DNA from: Bacteroidales bacterium UBA1754
Lineage (GTDB): Bacteria; Bacteroidota; Bacteroidia; Bacteroidales; Paludibacteraceae
Length of the DNA stretch: 32,657 bases
Direction of reading: 5' to 3'
Assembly (NCBI GenBank): GCA_002315615.1
Contig: DCHK01000043.1
Span: 1 to 32,657 of the forward strand
Part shown: positions 8,273-15,134 of the stretch, one piece after another
Position numbering within the stretch: the first letter of the stretch is position 1
Layout: each line of letters begins with the position of its first letter
The notes under the pieces: model-generated
What the model was told of the DNA's origin: nothing
Database searches by the model: none
Seen by the model: the letters and a program-made list of their open reading frames with translations, nothing else
Program-made: the position numbers and the translations under genes

Positions 8273-8860
8273 CTATTCTTTCTTGTCAAGTAAACGGAAT
8301 GTCATTCTGTGAATTTCGGTAGTGCCAAACTCGGCTATCGCAGCGCGATGTTTTTTTGTGGGGTATCCTTTGTTCACGTCCCAAGCATAATGCGGATGTT
8401 TTTCGTGCATCTGCATCATATAGTCATCACGATACGTTTTTGCCAAAATTGATGCTGCTGCAATCGACATATATTTTCCGTCGCCTTTTACTACAGTATC
8501 GTGCGGAATGTCGGCATATTTTTTGAATTTGTTTCCGTCAATAATCAAATGCTCAGGCTTGATAGTTAGTTTTTCAATCGCTCTGTGCATCGCCAAAATC
8601 GAAGCGTTAAGAATATTTATTTTGTCAATTTCTTTGGCAGATACTGTTGCTACAGCCCAAGCAGTTGCCGATTGCTCAATAATTGGTCGGAGTGAATAAC
8701 GTTGTTTTTCAGTCAATTGTTTCGAATCATTTAGTAACTCGTTTTCAAAATCAGGAGGCAAAATTACGGCTGCTGCAAAAACTGGTCCAGCCAAGCACCC
8801 ACGTCCTGCTTCGTCGCAACCCGCTTCAATAATATTCGGTGTAAAGAATGGAAGTAGCAT
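8273..8860 (-). CDS. rnhB: Ribonuclease HII
   Basis: 195 residues from the ATG at 8860. It cleaves RNA in RNA-DNA hybrids and at single ribonucleotides in DNA. Signature CDEAGRGCLAGPV at residues 15-27 supplies the catalytic Asp-Glu pair; further family motifs are LLNDSKQLTEKQR, IIDGNKFK and VVKGDGKYMSIAAASILAK. The frame is open upstream to a TTG at 8911, but that extension (QVVFNIIYLYLQ...) overlaps a promoter -7 box at 8876-8883, so the ATG at 8860 is the better start. It is transcribed toward dnaG and away from the DUF4143 ATPase. Confidence 0.96.
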   Translation of the reverse strand: MLLPFFTPNIIEAGCDEAGRGCLAGPVFAAAVILPPDFENELLNDSKQLTEKQRYSLRPIIEQSATAWAVATVSAKEIDKINILNASILAMHRAIEKLTIKPEHLIIDGNKFKKYADIPHDTVVKGDGKYMSIAAASILAKTYRDDYMMQMHEKHPHYAWDVNKGYPTKKHRAAIAEFGTTEIHRMTFRLLDKKE

Positions 8861-8875
8861 TTTTTTACTTTTTTG

Positions 8876-8883
8876 CAAATATA
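8876..8883 (-). promoter_or_regulatory. -7 box TATATTTG for rnhB
   Basis: The minus-strand TATATTTG matches TAnnTTTG and lies 15 nt before the ATG at 8860. Upstream TTGT/GTTG at 8901-8905 is a weak -33 candidate (17-18 bp spacing). It decides the rnhB start. Confidence 0.5.
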
Positions 8884-9060
8884 GATAAATTATGTTAAAA
8901 ACAACTTGCAACTCTCCAAATTTGCGAGTTGATTATATTTTGTTGAAATATAGAGATTTAAGCTACTTCGATAATGGAGAAGATAGGCGTACCTTGTTTT
9001 TTGTAGTCTATCAATGAATTGCTTTCTTTGTTTATATTGCTTTTTCTTATTTTGGTTATT

Positions 9061-9089
9061 ATTGAAAATAATTGAAAATCAATTGAAAA
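9061..9089 (+). repeat. Three helically phased ATTGAAAA boxes
   Basis: ATTGAAAA occurs at 9061-9068, 9071-9078 and 9082-9089, so starts are 10 and 11 bp apart, one helical turn each. Phased A-tracts of this kind bend DNA. They directly precede the 22-bp TTTGAGAA array. The rest of the gap between rnhB and the ATPase gene (8884-9060) shows no convincing feature. Confidence 0.7.
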
Positions 9090-9098
9090 ATATTGTAA

Positions 9099-9208
9099 TT
9101 TGAGAATTTATATCATAACATTTGAGAATTTACAGAGTTAGATTTGAGAAAATATTTGTAAACTTTTGAGAATTATTTTAATTAGATTTGAGAATTTTTA
9201 TTACTTTT
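9099..9208 (+). repeat. Five TTTGAGAA(TTT) boxes at an exact 22-bp period
   Basis: TTTGAGAA begins at 9099, 9121, 9143, 9165 and 9187, each exactly 22 bp apart. Copies 1, 2 and 5 extend to TTTGAGAATTT, copy 4 to TTTGAGAATTA, and copy 3 diverges after TTTGAGAA. The 11-14 bp between boxes are not conserved apart from a recurring TTAGA just before copies 3 and 5. This is a degenerate tandem array with conserved heads. It ends at the -7 box of the downstream ATPase gene, so operator sites or iterons on one helix face are the natural reading. Confidence 0.85.
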
Positions 9209-9209
9209 G
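9202..9209 (+). promoter_or_regulatory. -7 box TACTTTTG for the DUF4143 ATPase gene
   Basis: TACTTTTG fits TAnnTTTG and starts inside the last 22-bp unit. TTTA at 9177-9180 is 21 bp upstream, a one-mismatch -33 box. Transcription would begin about 9215, roughly 20 nt before the ATG. TAGATTTG at 9139-9146 and 9183-9190 also matches the -7 consensus, overlapping heads of array copies 3 and 5. Confidence 0.5.
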
Positions 9210-9233
9210 CCGTGTAAGGTACATTAAAGTTAG

Positions 9234-10436
9234 ATGAATATGTTTAAACGTCAGCAGTTTGATATTCTTAAAAATCGCATTGCAGAGCAAAGGCGATTCA
9301 TTCAAGTAGTTGCTGGTCCAAGGCAGATTGGAAAATCTACAATGGTGAAGCAAGTGCTTGAAGAAATAAATATGCCACATCATTTTTTTACTTCTGAAGA
9401 TACTTTAGATAAAAATCCACAATGGATAATTGATTGTTGGAACGGAATGCGTCAGGCACTTGTTTTTAATCATTACAAAGAAATGTTGATTGTGTTTGAT
9501 GAGATTCATAAAATAGATAATTGGAGCGAAACGGTAAAAGGAGAATGGGATAAGGATACGATGAGTGATGTGAATATTAAAGTCGTTCTTCTTGGTTCTT
9601 CTCGATTGTTGCTTAAAGATGGTCTAACGGAATCATTGGCAGGTCGTTTCGAGTTGATAGAAATGGAGCATTGGTCGTATGCAGAAATGCAATCTGCTTT
9701 CGGGTTTTCGTTGGAACAATACATCTATTTTGGTGGTTATCCAGGTGGTGCTTCGCTGATAAATGACGAAATGCGTTGGCGTAAGTATATCAAAAATTCT
9801 ATTGTAGAGCCGGCTATTACAAAAGATGTTTTGTTTACCAAACGGATATACAAACCCGCTTTGATGAGGCAACTTTTTGAACTTGGTTGTGGTTATTCTG
9901 GTGAATTGCTTTCTTTTAATAAATTGCTAGGACAATTGCAAGGTGCAGGAAATACAGATACCTTGGCAAATTATTTGCGTGTGTTAGATGAAAGTTGTCT
10001 GTTGGCAGGTTTGCAGAAGTATGCTGTAGATATGGCGCGTAAATATAACTCTATTCCAAAATATCAAGTATATAATTCTGCGTTGTTAACAGCAGAAACA
10101 AGTACAACGTTAGAGCGAACATTCACTACGCCACAAATGTGGGGGCGTTGGGTAGAAACCGCAATCGGTATGCATTTGATAAATAATGCAAAGCGTTTGG
10201 AATACAAGTTGTATTATTGGAGAGAAAATAATTTAGAAGTAGATTTCATTATAGAGCGGGGCGATATGCTTTTGTCTATTGAAGTTAAAAGTGGAAGGCG
10301 AAAAGATAACCGCGGAATTCATGAATTTGAACAAAGATTTCATCCTTCCGTTTCACTTGTAGTTGGTGGCTACGGCATAACGATAGAACAATTCTTGTTG
10401 GCAGACCCAGCAGTATTGTTCCAAATGGCGAAATAA
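9234..10436 (+). CDS. AAA+ ATPase with C-terminal DUF4143 (PD-(D/E)xK-like) domain
   Basis: 400 residues. Walker A is GPRQIGKST at residues 28-36 and Walker B is LIVFDE at 85-90. The early GPRQIGKST-MVKQVL layout and late nuclease-like block identify the AAA_14/DUF4143 family, which is common and often multi-copy in Bacteroidota and archaea and has no settled function. The C-terminal domain holds EVDFIIERGDMLLSIEVKSG (residues 335-354): Asp337, Glu350 and Lys352 fit the D...ExK pattern of the restriction-endonuclease fold, so nucleic-acid binding or cleavage is possible. It is a single-gene transcription unit between its own array-containing promoter and a strong terminator, so it may be a mobile or accessory cassette. 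A second ATG lies at 9240. Confidence 0.85.
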   Translation: MNMFKRQQFDILKNRIAEQRRFIQVVAGPRQIGKSTMVKQVLEEINMPHHFFTSEDTLDKNPQWIIDCWNGMRQALVFNHYKEMLIVFDEIHKIDNWSETVKGEWDKDTMSDVNIKVVLLGSSRLLLKDGLTESLAGRFELIEMEHWSYAEMQSAFGFSLEQYIYFGGYPGGASLINDEMRWRKYIKNSIVEPAITKDVLFTKRIYKPALMRQLFELGCGYSGELLSFNKLLGQLQGAGNTDTLANYLRVLDESCLLAGLQKYAVDMARKYNSIPKYQVYNSALLTAETSTTLERTFTTPQMWGRWVETAIGMHLINNAKRLEYKLYYWRENNLEVDFIIERGDMLLSIEVKSGRRKDNRGIHEFEQRFHPSVSLVVGGYGITIEQFLLADPAVLFQMAK

Positions 10437-10487
10437 AATTCTTTTATTTCCTTCTATTACTATTTGCTAAATCTTTTAAATCCTCAA

Positions 10488-10526
10488 AACAAAAGGTCGG
10501 AGATTTATTAACCCCGACCTTTTGTT
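10488..10526. terminator. Strong bidirectional terminator
   Basis: A perfect 13-bp stem: AACAAAAGGTCGG (10488-10500) pairs with CCGACCTTTTGTT (10514-10526) around a 13-nt loop. T-rich sequence follows on both strands, so it can end transcripts of both converging genes (the ATPase and the GH71/99-like gene). Confidence 0.85.
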
Positions 10527-10546
10527 GTTTTATGCGTTTTCTTTTG

Positions 10547-13500
10547 TTATCGCACGATTACTTTGTATGTGTCATCGTTTTCTGCGTCTTTCACTTTGAT
10601 GATAACTACACCCTTGTCTATTGGGCAAGGAATGGTGGTGTTCACATATTCGCGTGTTGTTAATTTTTGTCCAAGAATTGTGTAAACACTTACTGTAGCA
10701 TTGTGGTAGCCTACGAGTTTTATTTCGCCATTTTCTACTGTAACAGATTTGCTATTGTCGAATATTGGTGAATAAACATCGGTAGGATAGTGATCGCCTT
10801 CTTCTATCACAATATCATCGAAATAGGCGGTGTATTCGCCATTTTCGCCGTGGTCGTAGGCTATTACAATGCCTGTAATAGTATCACCAAGCAAAACATT
10901 GTTGCCAAAGTAGCATACAAACTGTTCCCAACCGGCACCTACGGTACCACGTCCTTCGGCAGGGTGCATACTCTTGCTGTTTTGATCGACATATCCATTA
11001 TCGCGCAAGTTTTTGCCATTTTTAGTGATAAATTCTATTGATGTGTAACGACCTAAGTTATTGTCTGTTTTCTTCCAAAAAGAGAGTTTCATATTGTCTT
11101 TCACTGGAATTTTTACATCTGCTATTTTATAATAGTAAATTGCGCCATTTCCGCCAGCAGTACCCGATGCTTTTACGCAGTATTTACCCGAGTGTCCGTT
11201 GATGTTTTGAATTTCGCATACAGGGTTTGTAACATTGTTGCTACCTTGTGCTGCTGGATTTTTGAAACAAGGGTCAACAGGGTAGTAGCCATCGTATTGC
11301 GATTGAGCGCATTTAGCATAATTACTTTCAAAACTATTACGATAATAGACTGGACCTAATGAATGAGGCACAGGGCAGTAGCGCACAAGTTCGGTATTGC
11401 CTTTCACCATATCGATGGCAGCACCTGCTACACGCAATTGGAAATCTTGAGACAACCAATAACCATCGGCACTATTTGTTACAAAGTATTGGTCGGTAGG
11501 AATATCGAAATAGTCAGAACCCATTTTGGCAATAGCAGTTCCTTCATCGTACTCGTCGAACATTGCAATATAGAAATAATTGATGTTATACAATTTCTTT
11601 AGTAGATATGCTTGATACCAGAAGAATTCACCTGCATTGCGAGGGAAATAGTTTGGTACTGCGCTCTCCCACAATGCCCAACTGAAGCCAGAGAAGATAA
11701 CCGTTTGGTAAGCAACATCGTGAGCATTACACCATTCTACATCTGCTTTTACGCTGTTCTTATAATTATTTTCAATTTCTACATCCCATTTGAAAGCACC
11801 TACAAACCAAGGAGAAAGCATATCTGCTTTGTCGTATGCTGCCAATTTTTCCGCACCATCGTTGCGCCATCCGCCACTTGTACCAATAATTACATAGCAA
11901 CCACGATTGTGGAAGAAGTCAATCAGTTCAATATAGTCTGAAGTGCGGTCGGGGCGTCCACCTACACCTAATCCCCACAGACAGACAACAGGGCGATTGC
12001 CCACTGCTGCGTATGCAGGCGAAGAAGTGAGTTTCATATTTTGCTCAATGTTATAAACCCAGTCGAACTCTACATCTTTCACGTAAGGACTGATGCCTTC
12101 GGCAGATTGGGTTCCACCACTAATGTCGTACATTACATAGAAAATTCGGTTGTTTGCTTCGGCAGCACGACGAATCATACAGAACTGGTTATCTTCGTTA
12201 TTGTAAATAACGCCACCTACATATCCCACAAATCGTTGTAGTGCAGCACCATCTATTCCGTATTCGCGCATCCATTCAAAGTGTGTGTCAATAACATTTT
12301 GAGTGTTTGAGTCGTAGAGTTTCGCAGGACGACCATCGCCTAAATTGGCAAAACCAGTTTGTGCAATAGAACTTTCGGCGTAGTCCCAAACGTATGGGTA
12401 CAAGTCCACACTGATGTGTCCTTGTCTTGGCCAAGCAGTTCCGTCGCCTTCTTTTGCTCCGTAGTCGTAGTGTTGCCAGTTGTTATATCTATCGTTGGTA
12501 CGGAACCAGCCTTGATATCCAGCAACAGTTTTGTTGGTGAATTCAGAATAAGTACGACTTACTTTGGTGTAGTCTGGAACGGCTTCACCTTTAGGATTAA
12601 GTGAACCACGACTGATTTCAATTTTTTTAATAATACCACCAGCCACGCGGAAATCGGCACCACCATTTTGCAAACCTGCGAAAGCAGCATTGTCAATAGC
12701 GATAGTGGCAGTTACGAAATTGCCCGAATTTGAGCGACTGAAATTGATAGTCTTATAGTTTTCTGTTGTAGCATTATATTGGAAACCGATGTTACCTGTA
12801 CCTTCGTCAAAATAAGTGATGGTAATAATTAGGTTATGCTCGGTTGAAGAAATAATGCTATGGTCAACTTTCATATATCCATATTGTGAAATCTGCAAAC
12901 AAGCCTCGCCTTTTTTTGTGGTCATTGCGGTTTGGCAGTCGCCACCATTACCATTGAGTGTAATGTGGTTATTCACTACTGGATTATTGAATGTAATGGA
13001 CGCCAAAACTTCGCGTTGTGGGTCATCGCCACCACCATTGTAATCGGGGTTTGTGGCAGAAGCGTTTACTACGTTCAAATTGATAAGACGAGTATATGCG
13101 TTGCCAAGGTTGCTCGAAGTTACCATACCGCAAGCCAATGCTGGTGGAACGCAGTTAGGCTCGCAAGCGGGGCAGTTCCAGTTGCTATTGTTGATGGCAA
13201 AAGCATTACCCGTAGAACCTTGTTCCGATGTGAGTGAACCTTTGTAACCTCCTAAACAAACGATGCGCGTGTTGTCGGTGTTGTCATAAAACCATTTGTA
13301 ATCGTCAGTTTTGGCATTAGTGGCATTGGTGTAGGTGTTGTAGTAATACCAATCACCATTGCCGGTATTGTAAAATGTATTGCCACGGTAAATGTATTTG
13401 CCCGTTTTTACATTTTTCAAGTAGTAACATTGCTTGCTGTATGTCGCATCAATGCCACAAGGAATTTCGTACCATTGGTCGGAACCATCGGTTGCCTCTA

Positions 13501-13684
13501 CTGCGCCCACAAGTGTGCCGTTGTTATCAGCTGCAAAAGGGTTTGCGTTATCAAGGTAATTTGTATGGTTTAAGAATTGAAACTTCACAATTCGGCAAGT
13601 TTGTGTGTTGTCTGCTGCCAATGAAGTCAAAATTGAAATGAAGGAGAATAATGCAATTCCCAAAAACGAATATAATTTCTTCAT
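10547..13684 (-). CDS. Large secreted GH71/GH99-like glycosidase with accessory lectin-like domains and T9SS type A sorting domain
   Basis: 1045 residues. Signal peptide at 1-24 (MKKLYSFLGIALFSF, then ...TSLAAD). Residues about 28-165 resemble a ricin-type beta-trefoil (CYYLKNVKTGKYIYRG). Residues about 215-360 are a beta-sandwich of galactose-binding type. The catalytic region at about 385-760 begins VAGYQGWFRTND and contains EWMREYGIDGAALQRFVG, the pattern of GH71/GH99-like proteins; MFDEYDEGTA at 708-717 aligns with the GH99 EWHEGT motif, making Glu711 and Glu714 likely active-site residues. Residues about 780-965 form another CBM-like sandwich. The last 80 residues, with VYTILGQKL and a terminal KVIVR, are a T9SS sorting domain that would send it across the outer membrane to the surface or medium. 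Substrate (alpha-glucan or alpha-mannan) is undecided. It has no SusC/SusD neighbours. Confidence 0.82.
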   Translation of the reverse strand: MKKLYSFLGIALFSFISILTSLAADNTQTCRIVKFQFLNHTNYLDNANPFAADNNGTLVGAVEATDGSDQWYEIPCGIDATYSKQCYYLKNVKTGKYIYRGNTFYNTGNGDWYYYNTYTNATNAKTDDYKWFYDNTDNTRIVCLGGYKGSLTSEQGSTGNAFAINNSNWNCPACEPNCVPPALACGMVTSSNLGNAYTRLINLNVVNASATNPDYNGGGDDPQREVLASITFNNPVVNNHITLNGNGGDCQTAMTTKKGEACLQISQYGYMKVDHSIISSTEHNLIITITYFDEGTGNIGFQYNATTENYKTINFSRSNSGNFVTATIAIDNAAFAGLQNGGADFRVAGGIIKKIEISRGSLNPKGEAVPDYTKVSRTYSEFTNKTVAGYQGWFRTNDRYNNWQHYDYGAKEGDGTAWPRQGHISVDLYPYVWDYAESSIAQTGFANLGDGRPAKLYDSNTQNVIDTHFEWMREYGIDGAALQRFVGYVGGVIYNNEDNQFCMIRRAAEANNRIFYVMYDISGGTQSAEGISPYVKDVEFDWVYNIEQNMKLTSSPAYAAVGNRPVVCLWGLGVGGRPDRTSDYIELIDFFHNRGCYVIIGTSGGWRNDGAEKLAAYDKADMLSPWFVGAFKWDVEIENNYKNSVKADVEWCNAHDVAYQTVIFSGFSWALWESAVPNYFPRNAGEFFWYQAYLLKKLYNINYFYIAMFDEYDEGTAIAKMGSDYFDIPTDQYFVTNSADGYWLSQDFQLRVAGAAIDMVKGNTELVRYCPVPHSLGPVYYRNSFESNYAKCAQSQYDGYYPVDPCFKNPAAQGSNNVTNPVCEIQNINGHSGKYCVKASGTAGGNGAIYYYKIADVKIPVKDNMKLSFWKKTDNNLGRYTSIEFITKNGKNLRDNGYVDQNSKSMHPAEGRGTVGAGWEQFVCYFGNNVLLGDTITGIVIAYDHGENGEYTAYFDDIVIEEGDHYPTDVYSPIFDNSKSVTVENGEIKLVGYHNATVSVYTILGQKLTTREYVNTTIPCPIDKGVVIIKVKDAENDDTYKVIVR

Positions 13685-13766
13685 ATAGAATAAGTTTTAT
13701 TGATTTTTTTTTCAACTTGCTAAGTTATACAAAAAAAACAAATAATCGATGTAAAACACTTATATT

Positions 13767-13795
13767 TTTGTTTTTGCAGAAAAATTGTAACTTTG
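13767..13795 (+). promoter_or_regulatory. Promoter TTTG-N17-TAACTTTG for the small RHH-like gene
   Basis: TAACTTTG (13788-13795) fits TAnnTTTG; TTTG at 13767-13770 is 17 bp upstream, slightly short. The box ends 5 nt before the ATG at 13801, implying a leaderless or near-leaderless mRNA. The rest of the 116-bp gap to the GH71/99-like gene holds only a weak minus-strand ATTATTTG for that gene. Confidence 0.45.
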
Positions 13796-13800
13796 CAAAA

Positions 13801-14031
13801 ATGAGAAAGATGGCAAAGAAGAAAGCAAATACAAATTTGAATAATACCACTCGTAAACCACTTGTGCGAAGAAATCGGGTAGTTTTTATGCTGAACGATG
13901 AAGAACAAAAGGCAATAAATCGTTTTGTGGCAAAATATAAAATTCAAAACAAATCTAAATGGATGCGCGAAACCATTATGTCATCCATCTTTCGCCAGCT
14001 CTCCGAAGATTATCCATCGTTGTTCGATTGA
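13801..14031 (+). CDS. Small basic ribbon-helix-helix-like protein
   Basis: 76 residues from the ATG at 13801 (or 73 from 13810). The N-terminal 25 residues are lysine/arginine-rich (MRKMAKKKAN). The rest, RNRVVFMLNDEEQKAINRFV then KYKIQNKSKWMRETI, has the beta strand-helix-helix spacing of MetJ/Arc-type ribbon-helix-helix DNA-binding proteins. A role as a small transcriptional regulator is the simplest reading; relaxosome accessory proteins share this form. The frame is open upstream to 13651, but that stretch is low-complexity and crosses the promoter. No partner toxin gene is adjacent, so it is not an evident antitoxin. I do not recognise a named family. Confidence 0.65.
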   Translation: MRKMAKKKANTNLNNTTRKPLVRRNRVVFMLNDEEQKAINRFVAKYKIQNKSKWMRETIMSSIFRQLSEDYPSLFD

Positions 14032-14111
14032 GAACTAAGAGTGTTTAATCGTTTAATTGGTTATTTACTTCCCTTCGGTCAGTGATTGCTAATTGTTGAT
14101 TTGTTAATTTT

Positions 14112-14648
14112 TCACTCCTCATTTCTCGCTCTTGTCATTTTTCTTAATTCTTCAAAGAGTGCTTTCTCGCCTTTGTCGGCATAGAGTTTTAGTAGATACT
14201 CAAATTTTTCGTCGGTTTTCGGATGCAAGGGTAGTTTTGTTTTTTCCTTGTGGTAGTAGTCGAGCGACATTCGTGGTTCGTAGTTTTTCCAATTGTAGTT
14301 TTTTGAGGCGGCTATTCTGTCGCAAATGCTTTCGGCAATGTATTTGTCGGGCATTTCTACGGGTTCGTACTGCTTAGAGTTGAGGTTAATGTCAACCCAA
14401 TATTCTATGTGATGTTTGTTGCGACCTTTGTGGTGCATCCAAGCCTCGGAGTAACCTTTGTCCTCGCGCTCGGCGTGGTGAGGCGATTTTGTGCCAAGAT
14501 AATATTTTGCGCCAAGCCAAAATTCCGTAAAACTGTATTTTGACAAATCGTGTGTGAGACCTTGCCAATACAGCCCGCACTTAATACAATTTATCATTAC
14601 CAAATGGCGATGACGGGTAATAGTCTTGAAATGTTTAAAAGGATGCAT
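14112..14648 (-). CDS. DUF5662 family protein
   Basis: 178 residues, soluble, rich in His, Tyr, Trp and Lys. Family motifs: HRHLVMINCIKCGLYWQGL, then THDLSKYSFTEFWLGAKYY, and the strongly conserved GYSEAWMHHKGRNKHHIEYW. The several His and Asp residues (HDLSKYS, HHKGRNKHH) suggest a metal-binding or HD-like hydrolase fold, but the family has no established function. It has its own promoter and is monocistronic, between the RHH-like gene and rpmH. Codon use looks like that of its neighbours. Confidence 0.8.
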   Translation of the reverse strand: MHPFKHFKTITRHRHLVMINCIKCGLYWQGLTHDLSKYSFTEFWLGAKYYLGTKSPHHAEREDKGYSEAWMHHKGRNKHHIEYWVDINLNSKQYEPVEMPDKYIAESICDRIAASKNYNWKNYEPRMSLDYYHKEKTKLPLHPKTDEKFEYLLKLYADKGEKALFEELRKMTRARNEE

Positions 14649-14657
14649 ACAAAAAAA

Positions 14658-14680
14658 TTAGCGATTCAAAAGTACGCTAA
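14658..14680 (-). promoter_or_regulatory. -7 box TACTTTTG within a 6-bp inverted repeat, DUF5662 gene
   Basis: The minus-strand TACTTTTG (14667-14674) lies between TTAGCG (14658-14663) and CGCTAA (14675-14680), a perfect 6-bp inverted repeat with an 11-bp centre. A regulator binding this repeat would occlude the -7 box. No TTTG -33 element is evident upstream. Confidence 0.45.
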
Positions 14681-14712
14681 AAATTGAAATTTATAAAAAA
14701 TAGCAAGTAAAT

Positions 14713-14743
14713 TTTGCAGAATTAAATTAATATTTTACCTTTG
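14713..14743 (+). promoter_or_regulatory. rpmH promoter TTTG-N19-TACCTTTG
   Basis: TTTG at 14713-14716 and TACCTTTG at 14736-14743 with a 19-bp spacer match the Bacteroidota -33/-7 consensus exactly. Transcription would begin near 14749, about 36 nt before the rpmH ATG. Confidence 0.8.
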
Positions 14744-14784
14744 CAAACTCAAAATGAAAAATAATATAACAAAATAAATTAGTC

Positions 14785-14943
14785 ATGAAAAGAACATTTC
14801 AACCATCAAACAGAAAAAGAGTGAACAAACACGGATTCCGCGAAAGAATGGCTACAGCTAATGGTCGTCGTGTTTTGGCTTCACGTCGTGCTCACGGAAG
14901 AAAGAAATTGACAGTTTCAAGTGAATTTCACGGAAAAAACTAA
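14785..14943 (+). CDS. rpmH: 50S ribosomal protein L34
   Basis: 52 residues, the normal L34 length. It opens MKRTFQPSNRKRVNKHGFRE and contains RMATANGRRVLASRRAHGRK, the invariant L34 signature, followed by a short Bacteroidota-type tail ending FHGKN. It is a structural protein of the large ribosomal subunit that binds 23S rRNA. It has a consensus promoter and is followed by two hairpins, so it is probably transcribed alone. A 7-codon open frame (14754-14777) lies in its leader. Confidence 0.97.
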   Translation: MKRTFQPSNRKRVNKHGFRERMATANGRRVLASRRAHGRKKLTVSSEFHGKN

Positions 14944-14950
14944 TTTCTTA

Positions 14951-14988
14951 CTTGAAATAAGTTCCGTTTGGAACATATTTATTTCAAG
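14951..14988 (+). other. Stable bulged hairpin 3' of rpmH
   Basis: CTTGAAATAA (14951-14960) pairs with TTATTTCAAG (14979-14988), and inside it GTTCC (14961-14965) pairs with GGAAC (14970-14974) across a GTTT loop; an ATAT bulge separates the two stems. It starts 7 nt after the rpmH stop and lacks a T-tract, so it could be a 3' stabiliser or part of a compound terminator. Confidence 0.6.
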
Positions 14989-15009
14989 AATGCAAATACA
15001 GAAAAGTGG

Positions 15010-15045
15010 AGATTTCTTTACCGAAATCTTTGCTTTTTTTGTTTT
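15010..15045 (+). terminator. Rho-independent terminator after rpmH
   Basis: AGATTTC (15010-15016) pairs with GAAATCT (15022-15028, with a short TTTAC-type loop), followed by a T-rich run from 15033 to 15045. It separates rpmH from the PASTA gene. Confidence 0.55.
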
Positions 15046-15110
15046 ATGATAAAATCGCGAATTTGCAGAAAAAAATCCGCAATAAAAATTCAAAGCATAT
15101 TCTTTTTTCT

Positions 15111-15118
15111 TAATTTTG
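15111..15118 (+). promoter_or_regulatory. -7 box TAATTTTG for the PASTA gene
   Basis: TAATTTTG fits TAnnTTTG and lies 16 nt before the ATG at 15135. No clear -33 TTTG is present. Confidence 0.5.
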
Positions 15119-15134
15119 TTGAAAATAAAAAAGT

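Noticed and set aside
8958..9107. About 49 open codons on the minus strand ending ...GTPIFSIIEVA, between rnhB and the ATPase gene
   Set aside because: It looks like a possible C-terminal remnant of a lost gene, but it contains no start codon and the length is within chance for AT-rich DNA.
9099..9208. CRISPR array
   Set aside because: Conserved units are only 8-11 bp with 11-14 bp between them, too short for CRISPR repeats or spacers, and no cas gene is nearby.
13651..13800. N-terminal extension of the RHH-like protein
   Set aside because: The extension is low-complexity and crosses the TAACTTTG promoter box; the ATG at 13801 is better.
13801..14648. Toxin-antitoxin pair (RHH-like plus DUF5662)
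   Set aside because: The two genes converge, are not co-transcribed, and DUF5662 has no known toxin motif.
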